Below are positions 49,538-61,800 of a DNA stretch of 64,000 bases, piece by piece. Where the stretch lies: the NCBI RefSeq assembly GCF_003086295.3, contig NC_092051.1:18409940-18473939 (forward strand), given 5' to 3'. Position 1 is the first letter of the stretch, and every line of letters starts with the position of its first letter. The position numbers and the translations under genes were made by a program. The notes under the pieces were generated by a model. The model had not been told where the DNA came from. It saw nothing but the letters and a program-made list of their open reading frames with translations, and made no database searches. Source of the stretch: Arachis hypogaea. Taxonomy: Eukaryota > Streptophyta > Magnoliopsida > Fabales > Fabaceae.

Positions 49538-51275
49538 ATGTCTCATTCAGTAATTCACAACATGTCGTCTAAGGTCCCATCCGAGTTGAAATAGGTAGAT
49601 TTAACTATCTTTACCCCTATCCATGTGATTGATAATGAATATGTCCGAGTCCTTTCATAGACATTATAGGCTATGTTTAAGTCAAAAGGATGAGAGGAAC
49701 TATGAAGTTGTCATTGCTGACTCCGAGAAGAGGGTATGCTTCCCCTAACTTGATATGTCAGAACGGCATTTCATATATGTCTATGATTGTTTTTTCACGA
49801 AGCTAGGGGTCACCTTTCCTTTTTCTGAGTTTGAATATGAGGTCCTTAAATTTTGCAATGTTGCCCCTACTCAATTGCATCCCAATTTTTGGGGCTTCTT
49901 AAAAATATATCAACTTCTTTGTCAAGAACTAGATGTCCGACCTTCCCTTAAGGTCTTCTTTTACCTCTTCGTGCTCAACAAACCCTTTAGTTCTAAGAAA
50001 CAAGGTTGGCTTTCTTTCCGTGCTATTTAGGATAGGAAAAATTTTGCTATTTTTTATGAGTCCTTTCATGATTTTAAAAATTAATTCTTTAAGGTCCGAT
50101 TTATAGAGAGTGTCCAACCGTTTTTCTTGAATGATGAGGATGAGCCTATTTTTCCTTTGTATTTGGAAGAAAATCCTGTGATAGTTAAGTATAACTTGGA
50201 TGATTTAGACGAGGTAAAAGAGAGTGTGGTCAGGGTGTTTCAGGAGTTCTAGGGCCGAGCTCATTATCTGAACACAAAGAGGTATTTAGGAAACCCGAGC
50301 CAGCTTCAGTCCGAGCTAGGTAGTTTTCTCTTACTTTTATAGATTTACTTTCAAAATTGTGTTGACGACTAATGTGCCTTTATTTGGGTGTTGCAAAAAG
50401 GATGGCTCCAAAGTCGGCTATCATGAAAACGCTCTGTTCAATTAGAAAGAAAATTGTTGTGTGAAACATACAATTTAAAGAAGCTGGTGAAACTGCTGAC
50501 CTGTCCTCGCCCTCGAAGTTGGACTTGGGCACGTCAGCTTCTCTGAAGATTATCCCTGACCCGACCTCTCAATCCACTCCTCCTCGGCTTCCACCTCCTA
50601 CTGATGAACCAAATCCTAAGAGGCGCAAGACCTTGGAGTCAGGGAGCATATACGAGCAGGGCTTTGATGGCTTTGCGTAGAGTGAAAAGTACATCCTTCC
50701 TCATAACTACATCAGCATGGAAGATATGGCCATCAAAAGCCACCTTCAGTTCTTAGCCCGAGGTGGAGTTCGGAAGGCGGGTATATGTGCAGCCTTGGCC
50801 AGGAAATTGGAGAAGACTCCCCCTCAATGCCACTCATAGTTCTATGATGGCTTCGCAGGCCAAAGTGACCTCCTTGAGGAAGTCCAAAAAAGAGATAGAA
50901 GAAGAGAAGAACGCACTACTCTCCAACCTTGGTAAAGCTCGGGCCAAAATCAAATGGGCGGAGGCTGCTTTGGCCATGTCAGAGGGGTTGAAGAAGAAAG
51001 CTGAAGAGAGTTATACCTGGATTTTTAGAGAGAAACTTAATTCAGTGGATGAAATTTTTAAAGTCCAGGATAAGTATGCGGAGTTCGAGGAGTCTGTGGC
51101 TGAGGGTTTGGACGAGATAGTTGAAAACCTGAAGGCCCAGTTCCAAGTTATTGCTCCTGAGGTGGACCTTTCCCTGATCAGCATGGACTACATAGTTGTG
51201 GACTGAAAAATCGTTCATGTTCCAGATGATGAGGAAGATACCCCTGTGCCCGACCCAAATACCTCGGGCTCATAG
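49538..51275 (+). pseudogene. Antisense ORF of the Tat element (putative gypsy-type domain, PF04195-like)
   Basis: This gene runs opposite to gag-pol. The conserved core is LTFPFSEFEYEVLKFCNVAP, TQLHPNFWGFLKIYQLLCQE and LDVRPSLKVFFYLFVL (49755-50027). After a TAG it continues in frame: NFAIFYESFHDFKN, then ESVQPFFLNDEDEPIFPLYL. A likely intron near 50322-50400 is followed by a Pro/Ser-rich linker and a long coiled coil (50850-51190, EIEEEKNALLSNLGKARAKI). The tail GLDEIVENLKAQFQ runs to a final stop at 51273-51275. The core resembles the 'putative gypsy type transposon' family known from Tat elements; its function is unknown. At least seven stops or shifts make it a pseudogene. Confidence 0.75.
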
Positions 51276-52156
51276 GTTAGACAGTCTTCTCAGGATCCTG
51301 ACCTTCAATCTGATGGTGAGCTCCTTCCTCCTCCAAATCGTCCCATTCCCGCAGTGCTAGTGTCTGAATACGATTTGACCTCTTCTACTCAAGCCGAAGA
51401 TGCCATCACAAGAGAACAACTTAATCCTTTGTAAACTTGTTCATCTTTTGTAGCTTTGAATGCCTCGATTTGTGGGTCTTTAAATCTTTGTAGTAGTTGG
51501 TTTGGAACAATTTCTATTTTGTCGTAGTTTGTAGTTTTGAACAATTTTATGATCTTGTTAAAAAACCTTTATTCACTTTAATAGTGATTTTTTTGTTTAA
51601 GTGATTGAGCATTTTGGAATATATCTTAGTTTGTACAGCTGTTAAGTTGAAAATTTTTACTTTAACAACTTTTGATGATGTTTTTTACTTAGAAATGAGG
51701 TCGGCTAAGTAGATTGGTCCTTTCTGGACCTTTCATATACAAATATTATGTTTTTCTTTGTAAGTTCCGACTTCGTATAATTGGATTTTTCCAAGTTACT
51801 TTTACATTTCGTTTTTGTTCCGACTTATTTTTGGGGTTGGTTTACGAATTGCTTACATAACTTCTTACATTAATTTGTACCTCGTCGCTTCATCTTGCCG
51901 ACCATATAGGTCGGTCAGTGATTTTTGCAGTTTTTTTAGCTTAACTTAATGCGTTTGAGAATGGAAAATTTGGTAGAAGAAATATCTTATTATTGATAAG
52001 AAAAAAGGGGTTTACATAAGTTTACTGCTAAAGATTTTCTTATAATCCCTAGCCCTTGCTGTGATGCCTCATTAAAACTCCCTTCAGGAAAATCCTTTTT
52101 GAGAAAAAACTATGAAGTCGAAAAAAATAGTACATCAGGGAGCAAGGTACACTTCT

Positions 52157-53432
52157 CTAACTGTAATACCTTTTTCGGTTACATGCGTGCCACGACCTCC
52201 GGAGCTCGTTCCCTTTTAAGTCGGACACCTTATAGTAACCCTTTCCTAAGACCTTGGTGACCTTGTAAAGTCCTTTCCAATTTATTGCCAACTTTTCCTC
52301 GCCCGACTTCTGAACTCCATTGTCATTTCGGATCAGTATAAGGTCGTTAATGGCAAAGCTTCTCTGGATTACCTTCTGGTTGTACCTTAAAGCCATCCTT
52401 TGCTTCAACACTTCATCTTTGATCTGAGCTTGTTCTCATCGAGTTGTTCCTTTTGTACTTGGATATTGATCACTTCATCATAGAATCTAATTCTTTGATA
52501 TTCTTCAGCAATCTCTATAAGAATTATGGCTTCTATGACATAAGCAAGTCGGAAAGGTGACTCCCTTGTTGTTGAATGAGGAGTTCTCTGATATGCCCAC
52601 AGAACTTGAGGAAGCTTGTTTGCCCATGCTCCCTTTGCATCTTGTAGTCGGTACTTCAACCCAGCCAATATTACTTTATTTGCTGCTTCAGCTTGACCAT
52701 TGGCTTGAGGGTGTTCTACCGATGTGAATTGGTGCTTGATCTTAAGGCTAGCCACCAAGTTCTTAAAGGTTGAGTCGGTGAATTGAGTACTATTGTCTGT
52801 GGTGATGGAGTGGAAAACTCTAAAACTTTTGATAATGTTCTTATAAAGAAATTTCCGACTTCATTGGCTGTGATGGTCGCTAATGGTTCTACCTCGATCC
52901 ACCTAGTAAAATAGTCAATTTCTACTATGAAGTATTTTACTTGTCTTGGAACTTGGAGAAATGGTTCGAGGAGGTCGAGACCCCACTTTGTGAATGGCCA
53001 AGGCGAGGTGATGTTGATGAGCTCCTCGGGAGGTGCGACATGGAAGTTGGCGTGCTTCTGGCAATGCAGACATTTTTTAACGAACTCGGCCGCTTCCCTT
53101 TGTAAGGTCGGCCAAAAGAAGCTGTCTCGGATAACCTTATTGGCTAGTGATTGTGCTCCCAAGTAGTTCCCACATATGCCATTATGTACATCATCTAAGA
53201 CTTCTTTGGTGTTAGAGGTCGGGACGTATTTCAATAAAGGCATAGATATCCCTCTTTTGTAAAGGATGTTGTGAACCAGAGTGTAATTTTGTGCTTCTCT
53301 TATGAGTCTTCGTGCCTCCTTTTCATCTTCAGGAACAATATCAAAGTTAAGATAGTTGATTATGGGAGTCATCCATCCTAAATTTTGGTTGAATATGGTC
53401 ATTACTTTCGAGTTGTCATCTTCTTTTGACAC
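52157..53432 (-). pseudogene. Tat integrase region
   Basis: The zinc-binding part has WPTLQREAAEFVKKCLHCQK, with the expected CX2C but NYLGA where the family usually has a second His (HLGA). The core has GLDLL (first Asp), TTDNSTQFTD (second Asp) and EHPQANGQAEAANKVIL (Glu). The C-terminus ends WKGLYKVTKVLGKGYYKV with RRSWHACNRKRYY. Frameshifts lie near 52750 and 52410. A Tyr in place of His in the zinc site would also disable the protein. Confidence 0.85.
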
Positions 53433-53569
53433 TGATGGTGCGTGGAAAGTTTTCTGGATGAGGCTCTTAATGTTGTCCCCTGGCTTGGTACTGGCTAACT
53501 TAGGGAGAGCATCTGCTCAGGCATTGGATTTCTGAGCTATATGTCGGACCTTTCTCTCTGAGAACTGTG

Positions 53570-53982
53570 TTAGTTGTTCCCATGCTTTGCTTCTAGGTAC
53601 TTCTTCATGTTGGGATCTTTAGCTTGATAAGTGCCATTAACTTGGGAAGTGATCACCTGAGAGTCATTAAACACTATCAACCGTTCTGTCCCAACCTCTT
53701 TAGCCAGCTTCAAGCCAACAAGCAAGGCTTCATATTTTGCTTGATTATTAGAAGCAGGTAACTCAAACCTTATTGATAGTTCTATCCAAGTTCCTTGCTC
53801 ATTTTCAAGATGACACATGCTCCACTTCCATCTTTGTTGGATGATCCATCTACATATAGGCTCCAAGTCATCGGACTTCTCTGGCCTTCAATGTATTTGG
53901 CCACAAAGTCGGCCAGATACTGGGATTTGATTGTTGTCCGAGTTTCATACTCAAGTCGAACTCGGACAGTTTCACAACCCAT
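53570..53982 (-). pseudogene. Tat RNase H
   Basis: LYVDGSSNKDGSGACVIL supplies the first catalytic Asp and NNQAKYEALLVGLKLAKEVG the Glu; FNDSQVITSQVNG follows. The two halves are in different frames, with a shift near 53800-53866. It sits between reverse transcriptase and integrase, as in gypsy elements. Confidence 0.8.
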
Positions 53983-54333
53983 TGTATCATCCTTCCCACA
54001 ATGTCTGTCTTTTATAGAATGTATTTCATGGGTAAATTAGTTCGGACTTTTATGGTGTGAGCCTGAAAGTAAGGTCGGAGCCTTCTAGAAGTGAGGATAA
54101 GAGCATATGCAAACTTTTCTATTTTTTGATAGTTTAATTCTGTCCCTTGTATGGCTTTGCTCACGAAGTAGATGGGTTGTTGTCCGTCATCATCCTCTTA
54201 GACCAGGGTTGAGGCTATAGCTCGGCTCGTAACTACCAAGTAGAGGACGAGTTCTTCTCCTACAACAGGTCGAGTAAGTATAAGGGGTTTGGCCCAGAAA
54301 TGCTTTAAAATTCTGAAAGGCTTGCTTGCATTT

Positions 54334-55203
54334 CTAGGTCCATTCAAATTGATTCCCTTTTTTTAGTATCGAGTACAAAGGTAGAGACTTCAATGTTGAT
54401 CCTGCTAGGAACCTAGATAACGCTGCCAATCTTCCATTTAGTTGTTGGACGTCTTTGAGACAATTCAGGCTTTTCATCTCTGATATTGTTGTGCATTTGT
54501 TTGGGTTGGCCTCTATGCCTCTTTGAGTGAGCATGAAGCCTAAGAATTTTTCAGCCTCCACTGCAAAGGTGCATTTTGAAGGGTTTAATCTCATTTCATA
54601 CTTTCTTATTGTAGAGAATACCTCGGAAGGGTTGGACAAAAGAGTAAGGTCGTCTTTGGTCTTGACAAGCATGTCGTCCACATATACTTCCATGAGTTTT
54701 CCTAGGTGAGAGGAAAACATCTTATTCATCAGTCGTTGGTATGTGGCTCCAGTGTTCTTTAATCTGAAAGGCATTACTACATAACAAAAGTTAGCCTTGG
54801 GAGTGATGAAAGAAGTATTTTCCTAGTTCGATTTATACATCAGGATTTGATTATATCTCGATTATGCATCCATAAAGGACAGATACCTATACCTTAAAGT
54901 TGAGTCAACCAGGACATCGATGCTGGGGAGAGGGTATGGATCCTTGGGGCAAGCTTTGTTGAGGTCAGTGTAATCAACACACATCCTCCATTTTCTATTC
55001 TGCTTTTTTACCAGAACCATGTTAGCGAGCCACAAAGGATACTTTATCTCTCTTATGAATCTAGCTTCTAATAATGCCTGCACCTGTTCTTCCACGACTT
55101 GTGTCCTTTTGGGACTAAGCTTTTTCCGCTTTTGCTGAACAGGTTGGGAGTCCGAGTAGACAAAGAGCTTGTGAGACATGAAGTCGGGATCTATACCAGG
55201 CAT
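54334..55203 (-). pseudogene. Tat reverse transcriptase
   Basis: One frame throughout with two in-frame stops (near 54864 and 54825). Motifs: RKWRMCVDYTDLNKACPKD, PYPLPSIDVLVD, the catalytic MEVYVDDMLVKTK and LNPSKCTFAVEAEKFLGFML. The YVDD box is intact; the stops prevent translation. Confidence 0.88.
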
Positions 55204-55508
55204 ATCGGAGGCTTTCCAGGCGAAGAGGTCGGAGTTTCTTTGTAAGAGGTCAACGAGTTAGGCTTTCCAGCATGATCTCCGATTTGTACTTTTTCTATCT
55301 TTCCTTCAAGTTGGGGACGTAGTTCTTCCCGAGTTTGGACACCACAGAGTTCAATAGTGTTGACTTCTTTTTTATCTGGATTGCCTTTTAAATTGAGGCT
55401 CTCATTGTAACACTTTTCTGCTAGCTTCTTATCTCCCTTTATGGTGGCGATTCCTTCCGCAGTTGAAAACTTCATGCATAGGTGAGGTGTAAAGACAACT
55501 GCCGCTAG

Positions 55509-55766
55509 TCAGTTTAAAGTAGCCCAACCTATTAAGGCCTTGTAAGCAGACATGACGTCAACCACGATGTAGTCGATGCTTAACGTCCTTGACCTCGTGC
55601 CTTTACCAAAGGTGGTGTACAACGAGATAAACCCTAGAGGTTGGATTGGCGTGTCCCCTAACCCAAAAAGGTTGTCTGGATACGCCTTCAGATCCTTTTC
55701 TTCTAGCCCGAGCTTGTCGAAAGCGGGCTTAAACAATATGTTCACCGAACTTCCTTGGCCCATCAA
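55509..55766 (-). pseudogene. Tat protease with a lost catalytic Asp
   Basis: The fold is recognisable (GQGSSVNILFKPAFDKLGLE, then AYKALIGWATLN), but the active-site triplet, normally D-Q/S-G, reads G-Q-G (codon GGC). Aspartic proteases need this Asp, so the enzyme would be inactive. Confidence 0.75.
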
Positions 55767-56160
55767 AGTTCTATGGAGATTTGCATTGGCAGGGTCATTG
55801 TTATCACTACTGGGTCGTCGTGGCTAGGTGTCACCCCTTATGCATCTTCTTTGGTGAATGAGATGGTTGGTAAGTCGGGAATTCTATTGCCTTTCCCGAC
55901 TTGGTATACTTCTTTGAGATGCCTTTTACGCTAAGATTTTGAGATTCCTCCTCCAGCAAACCCTCCATTTATCATATGTATGTGCCTCTCAGGAGTTCGC
56001 GGGGGGCGATCTCGCCATCTTCATCATCTCTTTTCCTCTTTTTTTGATCGTCCGATCTCTCGGCCAAGTACCTTTCTAGCCGACTTTCCCTGGCCAATTT
56101 TTTTATGACATTCTTTAAGTCATAACAATCATTAGTAGAATGTGAATACAGCTTGTGGTA

Positions 56161-57333
56161 CTAGCAATATTCCATTTGACTTCTAGCCTTTTTGTACTTA
56201 ATGGGTCGAGGAGGTGGAAGCTTTTCGGTATGACATATTTTCCTGTAAACATCCACGAGAGAAACTCGGAGTGGGGTGTAGTTATGGTATCTTCGAGACT
56301 TTTTTGAGTTGTACTCTTCCTTTTTCTTAGCTTTTTTCTCCTTATCCCGAGCTTGGTAGGACAGGTTGGGCCTTGGGGGAGGCTCTCTAAGCCAAGAACT
56401 TTCCTCCATGTTGATGTACTTTTCTGCCCACTCTTGTACTTCATACAAGGAAGTCGGGTATCGCTTGGATATGGATTGAGAGAACGAATCTTCTTTAAGG
56501 CCATTAATCAACCTCATTATTGCTGCTTCAGGAGGTAAGTTTTGTATTTCCAAGCAGGTTTTATTGAATCTCTCCATATAATCTCGGAGTGTCTCCCCGA
56601 CTTCCTATTTAACCTCAAGTAGGCTTGTAGCATGCTTGACTTTGTCCTTTTGAATTGAAAATCGGGTAAGAAACTTCCTTGCCAGGTAATCAAAACAAGT
56701 TACCGACTTGGGTGGTAAGTTATCAAACGATTTCATTGCTGCTTTAGTCAGAGTTGTCAGAAAGGCCTTGCAACGAGTTGCATCAAAAGCATCAGTTAGG
56801 TACATCCGACTTTTGAAATTGTTGAGGTGATCCCTCGGATTGGTTACTCCATCATAGAGATCCATGTTGGGGATTTTGAAATTTATGGGAACCCTAGCTC
56901 GCATGATTTCTTCAACAAACGGATCTTCACCTCCAAGAGGGCTTTCCTCCCGATCTGCCCGATTGCTCCATCTTCGAAGGTCGGCTTCTAACTTCGGGAG
57001 CTTTTCCTCCAACTCTTTCCGTCGTCGCACTTCTTTTTGTAATTCTCTTTCTACTTGTCGTTGTCGCTTAGCCTCCAGTTCAAGTTGTTCTAATCGGCCG
57101 CGATGGCCATGAACTAACCCGAGTATCTCCGTTGGATGTGGAGGTTCTTCATCTTCAGGTGGATGGACCTCTGAATGAATCCGTTGCGGATGATGGTTTT
57201 CTGACGTTCCCTCCCTGTGGGGTGCGTTCGTCCTCTCTCGGGGTGGAGGTAATGCTAGTGTTAGGTCGTCATTGTGAGGCTCCGGTTCCGACTCAGATGC
57301 CGTATGACCGTCTTCATACTGGTTGTCTGTCAT
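56161..57333 (-). pseudogene. Tat gag
   Basis: The frame opens MTDNQYEDGHTASESEPEPH. A Lys/Glu-rich coiled coil (LEQLELEAKRQRQVERELQK) precedes the capsid-type domain (KIPNMDLYDGVTNPRDHLNN; FLTTLTKAAMKSFDNLP). One in-frame stop at 56605 separates the second part (MERFNKTCLEIQNLPPEAAI, then NGLKEDSF). Otherwise the frame is kept for about 390 codons. The coordinates cover both parts. Confidence 0.88.
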
Positions 57334-57354
57334 ATGTGGATGTAGACTTCCAGG

Positions 57355-57372
57355 TCCCCGGCAACGGTGCCA
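57355..57372 (-). other. Primer-binding site (tRNA-Asp type)
   Basis: The minus strand reads TGGCACCGTTGCCGGGGA, one base from the complement of the plant tRNA-Asp 3' end (TGGCGCC...). It is separated by a single T from the LTR end CA at 57374. Confidence 0.8.
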
Positions 57373-57373
57373 A

Positions 57374-57868
57374 TGTTTAGAGAGTTACCTGAAACGGTGA
57401 TTTGGGCTTGAACGTAAGGTCTAGACTCCTTCCAAGGAAGTGTCCGACTTGTGCTGGTGTCGAGGTGCCGCCGTCCGAGTTCTCCGTGAGGAGGTGGGAG
57501 TGGTACATGCAAGAGACTCCAATGCTTAAGTTAGCAAGGACTTTAAGCAGGTTTTTAGTAGATTGGGTTCTGAATATACCTTGTGTCAGTGTATTTATAA
57601 TGGAGAGATAATCTAAAAGTGTAGTTCCACCTTTGTTGGTGGATAACCGTTCCTTTTATCTTGGGAGTTTATTGAGATTTTTCTTCTAGTTAAAGTAAAG
57701 ATAATAGGAGATATTTCAGGAGGTGGTTACTTATTCAGATAAGTAGGGTTGAACCACCATTGTCGTGTCCGACCTCTGAGGTCGGATAAGTAGATGAGAC
57801 CATCTTTTTTGGATGAGCCTTTATTTTTATTAGGCCTAAATTTATGTTTTTGGGTCAAGGTATGAACA
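57374..57868 (-). repeat. 5' LTR of the Tat element
   Basis: 495 bp, with TG...CA ends in plus-strand orientation (TGTTTAGAGAG at 57374, TATGAACA at 57868). The promoter-like words GTATTTATAATGG are shared with the other LTR. Confidence 0.9.
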
Positions 57869-57873
57869 TAAAC

Positions 57874-58265
57874 CACCACCCATTTATAGACTTTTTTATC
57901 TAAATAAAATAAAAAAGATTCTATATTATATGAATTCCCTAAATTAATTTCTAATATGTGAATCTCTTAGGATTTGAAGATTTATGCTTTGGAGTTTAAA
58001 AAACATGCTGGTTAAGAAGATTTATATTCAGAAAATAAAGTTGAGGACCAGAAACAATTTATGTGTGTTAGAGTAAACCTCATGAATTTAACATGATTTA
58101 TGAAGATAATAAGTGTATAAATTAACAAGTATTATGTAAACTGATTCAAAATGTGAAGTGAGGAGGAAAAAAAATGTTTGAAGGAGTGTTTTTGTTAGTT
58201 TATCACCGAAAAAAATTGATAAAAATACAAGTAAGAATGTTGTTTGTTCTATTAAAAAATATATT
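57874..58265. other. Spacer between two retrotransposons
   Basis: AT-rich, non-coding DNA between the Tat and copia elements. Nothing else is seen. Confidence 0.5.
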
Positions 58266-58270
58266 GGTAT

Positions 58271-58520
58271 TGTTGAATATTAGATTAGATCTGTTTTGAT
58301 ATAGTTTCCATCTTTAGATATCTGATTCTGATTGGATCTCCTAGTATTAAGGGATCTGATTCTATCTCCTAGTATTAAGGGATCTGATTCTATCATATCT
58401 CCTAGTATTAAGGGATTTTATTTCTGTACCTATGTATATATATATTGACACTGAGAGATGATTCTCTCAAGTGAATTCATCCAAAACACAATCCTTGTCT
58501 CACTCCATTCGTTTCTTTCA
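58271..58520 (+). repeat. 5' LTR of the copia element
   Basis: It starts TGTTGAATATTAG and ends GTTTCTTTCA (or 3 bases later). It contains three copies of CTCCTAGTATTAAGG and a TATATATATATTG box near 58435-58447, the likely promoter. Confidence 0.92.
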
Positions 58521-58523
58521 AGT

Positions 58524-58535
58524 TGGTATCAGAGC
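58524..58535 (+). other. Primer-binding site (initiator tRNA-Met)
   Basis: TGGTATCAGAGC, 3 nt after the LTR. Confidence 0.9.
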
Positions 58536-58825
58536 AGGTTCCGACCCGGCTCTGGTTTCTATTTGTTTTTCTTCTTTTCCGGCTGCAATCTCTCAGTCGT
58601 GTTCCCTTTTCCCACCAGCTGATACTATCAGCTGTGTCTCTTCGTCAGAAACTGTTTTTTCGGCCAAAACCTTGTCAAACATCAGACCCACTCCGAAGCA
58701 ACCCCAGAATCAGAACCGGAAAGCCAAGTTCGGCCTGTCCCCAAAATTTCTCCGCTGCCCAGGCTTTTTCCGGCCCTCGTTTTCCTTCTGCAGGTGTTTT
58801 CCGGCCGTTTCTGAGTGTCTGCATC

Positions 58826-61800
58826 ATGTCTTCCGCCGCACAACCACAAGGGATATTTGTCTCTGGCAATGATTATGATGAGTTTCTCAAGTACCAAGCT
58901 TCAAAGCAGGCATCTACTCCCATTGCTTCGGTGGCCCACTTTGGTAATTCTGTTGCTTGTATCTCTCATTCCTCTTCTCTTGGACCATGGGTCCTTGACT
59001 CAGGTGCTTCTGATCACATTTCTGGTACTTCTTCTGTCCTCTCTAAACTTGAACACCCTGCATTTCTTTCTTCTATCACTTTGGCTGATGGTTCTAAAAT
59101 TGGTGCTAAGAGAATAGGTCAAGCAACTCCTCTTCCTACATTACCTTTGAAATCTGTTCTTTACATGCCCAATTGTCCTTTCAATTTGATTTCTATTAGC
59201 CAACTTACTCGTTCTCTCAATTGTTCTGTTACCTTTTTTGCTGACTCCGTCATTGTGCAGGATCGAGGGACGGGACAGACGATTGGTACAGGATGTGAGT
59301 CTCAAGGACTGTATCGGCTTGCCTTACCCACTACTAGTGTGTCTTCTGTTGCTACTGTTGAGTCTCCGGACGTGGTCCATTGTCGCCTGGGACATCCCAG
59401 CCTCTCGAAGTTACAAGCTATGGTCCCGAGTTTATCTCGTCTTACTACCTTAGAGTGTCAAACTTGTCATTTAGGTAAACATGTTCGTAGTTCTTTTTCA
59501 AGTCGTGTCAATACACGGGCTGCGTCTCCTTTTTCTATTATTCATTCTGATGTATGGGGACCTAGTCGGGTTACTTCTCATTCTGGTTTTCGTTATTTTG
59601 TCACCTTCATTGATGACTTTTCTCGTTGCACTTGGCTATATTTAATGAAGGACAGATCTGAATTATTTGTACATTTCAAGTCTTTCTGTTCTGAAATTCA
59701 AAACCAATTCAAAACTTCAATTAAAATTTTACGAAGTGATAATGCTCGTGAGTATTTTTCAGCACCCTTTTCGTCTTACTTGTCCTCCCAAGGCATTCTA
59801 CATCAGTCATCTTGTCCTCATACCCCTCAACAGAATGGTGTGGCTGAGAGTAAACATTGTCACTTGATTGAAACTGCTCGCACTCTTCTTCTCCATACTC
59901 ATGTTCCCCTTAAATTTTGGGGTGAGACTGTTCTGACTGCATATTATTTAATTAATCGTATGCCTTCTTCTATTTTGCAAAATCAAGTTCCTCATTCCAT
60001 TTTATTTCCTCATGAGCACATTTTTTCTCTTCCACTACGAGTCTTTGGTTGTACTTGTTTCATCCATGATCTTACCCCAGGCAAAGACAAGTTAACTGCT
60101 CGCTCTATCAAATGTGTTTTCTTAGGGTACACTCGATTTCAAAAGGGTTATCGTTGCTATTCTCCAGCTCTTAATCGTTTCTTCGTGTCTGCCGATGTCA
60201 CTTTTCTTGAGAATACCCCTTTTTTCTCTGCACCCGACATCACTTCACCTTCCATTACGGAGGTGCTTCCTGTTCCTTACTTAGATGGGCCTCCTATTCC
60301 CACAAAGCCTCTCCAAGTTTATCATCGCCGCCCACGGCCTGCAGTCCAAGATAACTCATCTCCTGAACCCGTGGTTGAACCGTCCTTGGATCCTTCTTCC
60401 GGAGTTAGCAGTAGTCCTCCTATTGCTCTCAGACAAGGTACTCGTTCCACCCGTAATCCTAATCCTATTTATAATTTTCTTAGTTACCATCATTTATCAT
60501 CTTCGCACTATGCTTTTACCTCCTCCTTGTCTTCTATTTCTGTACCCAAAACAACAGCAGAAGCTCTTTCACATCCAGGGTGGCGCCAGGCGATGATTGA
60601 GGAGATGTCTGCCTTACATTCTACTGGTACTTGGGATCTTGTTCCATTGCCACCGGGCAAATCTACTGTGGGTTGTCGTTGGATCTATACTATTAAGGTC
60701 GGCTCAGATGGAACCATTGATCGATTAAAGGCCCGCCTTGTGGCTAAGGGCTACACTCAAATCTTTGGTTTGGACTATGGTGATACCTTCTCTCCTGTTG
60801 CGAAGATGGCCTCTGTTCGTCTTTTTCTTTCTATGGCTGCCATTCGCCATTGGCCTCTTCATCAACTTGATATTAAAAATGCTTTCTTACATGGTGATCT
60901 CGAGGAGGAAGTATACATGGAGCAACCTCCCGGGTTTGTTGCTCAGGGGGAGTCTTCCGGCTTAGTATGTCATTTACGCCGATCTTTATATGGCTTGAAA
61001 CAATCCCCTCGAGCTTGGTTTGGTCGCTTTAGTGCTGTTATTTCTAAATTTGGCATGATTCAGAGTGAAGCAGATCATTCAGTTTTCTTCCGTCATTCTT
61101 CCTCCATGACCTCCATATATCTGGTTGTTTATGTGGATGATATTGTCATTACTGGAGATGATCATGAGGGAATCACTCAGTTAAAACAGCACTTGTTTGA
61201 TCACTTTCAGACTAAGGATATGGGGAAGTTAAAATATTTCCTAGGAATTGAAGTGGCACAATCTAATGCTGGGATCTGTATCTCACAAAGAAAATATGCT
61301 CTGGATATTCTTGAAGAAACTGGAATGTTGGATTCTAGACCTGTAGATACACCAATGGATCCCAACACAAAACTTAGTCCAAATCAAGGAGAACCTCTTG
61401 CAGATCCTGGTAGATATCGCAGATTAATTGGCCGATTGAATTATCTGACAGTCACTCGGCCAGATATTTCATTTGCCACAAGTATCCTAAGTCAGTTTCT
61501 TGACTCCCCATGCGATAGTCATTGGGACGCCGCTGTTAGAGTCCTTAGATATATCAAAGGTGCTCCAGGAAAAGGTTTGTTGTATGAAGATAAAGGACAT
61601 AACCAGATTGTTGGGTATACTGATGCAGATTGGGCAGGATCTCCATCTGATAGACGTTCTACATCTGGTTATTGTGTTTTTATTGGTGGAAACTTGATAT
61701 CTTGGAAGAGTAAGAAGCAAAATGTTGTAGCAAGATCTAGTGCGGAAGCTGAATATAAAGCTATGGCACTTGCCACATGTGAACTTATATGGTTGAAGCA

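Larger units (their letters stand above)
48138..57868 (-). mobile_element. Full-length Tat-lineage Ty3/gypsy retrotransposon, decayed
   Basis: The 9731-bp element is flanked by a perfect 5-bp duplication TAAAC (48133-48137 and 57869-57873), with an LTR at each end. Gag, protease, reverse transcriptase, RNase H and integrase run on the minus strand from 57333 down to 52157. An additional plus-strand gene lies between integrase and the 3' LTR, the arrangement known from Tat elements. Many stops and frameshifts, plus LTR divergence visible by eye, make it old and inactive. Confidence 0.92.

Noticed and set aside
58523..58825. N-terminal 101 codons of the open copia frame as part of Pol
   Set aside because: The frame begins with a TTG at the primer site and shows no gag similarity; translation more plausibly starts at the ATG at 58826.
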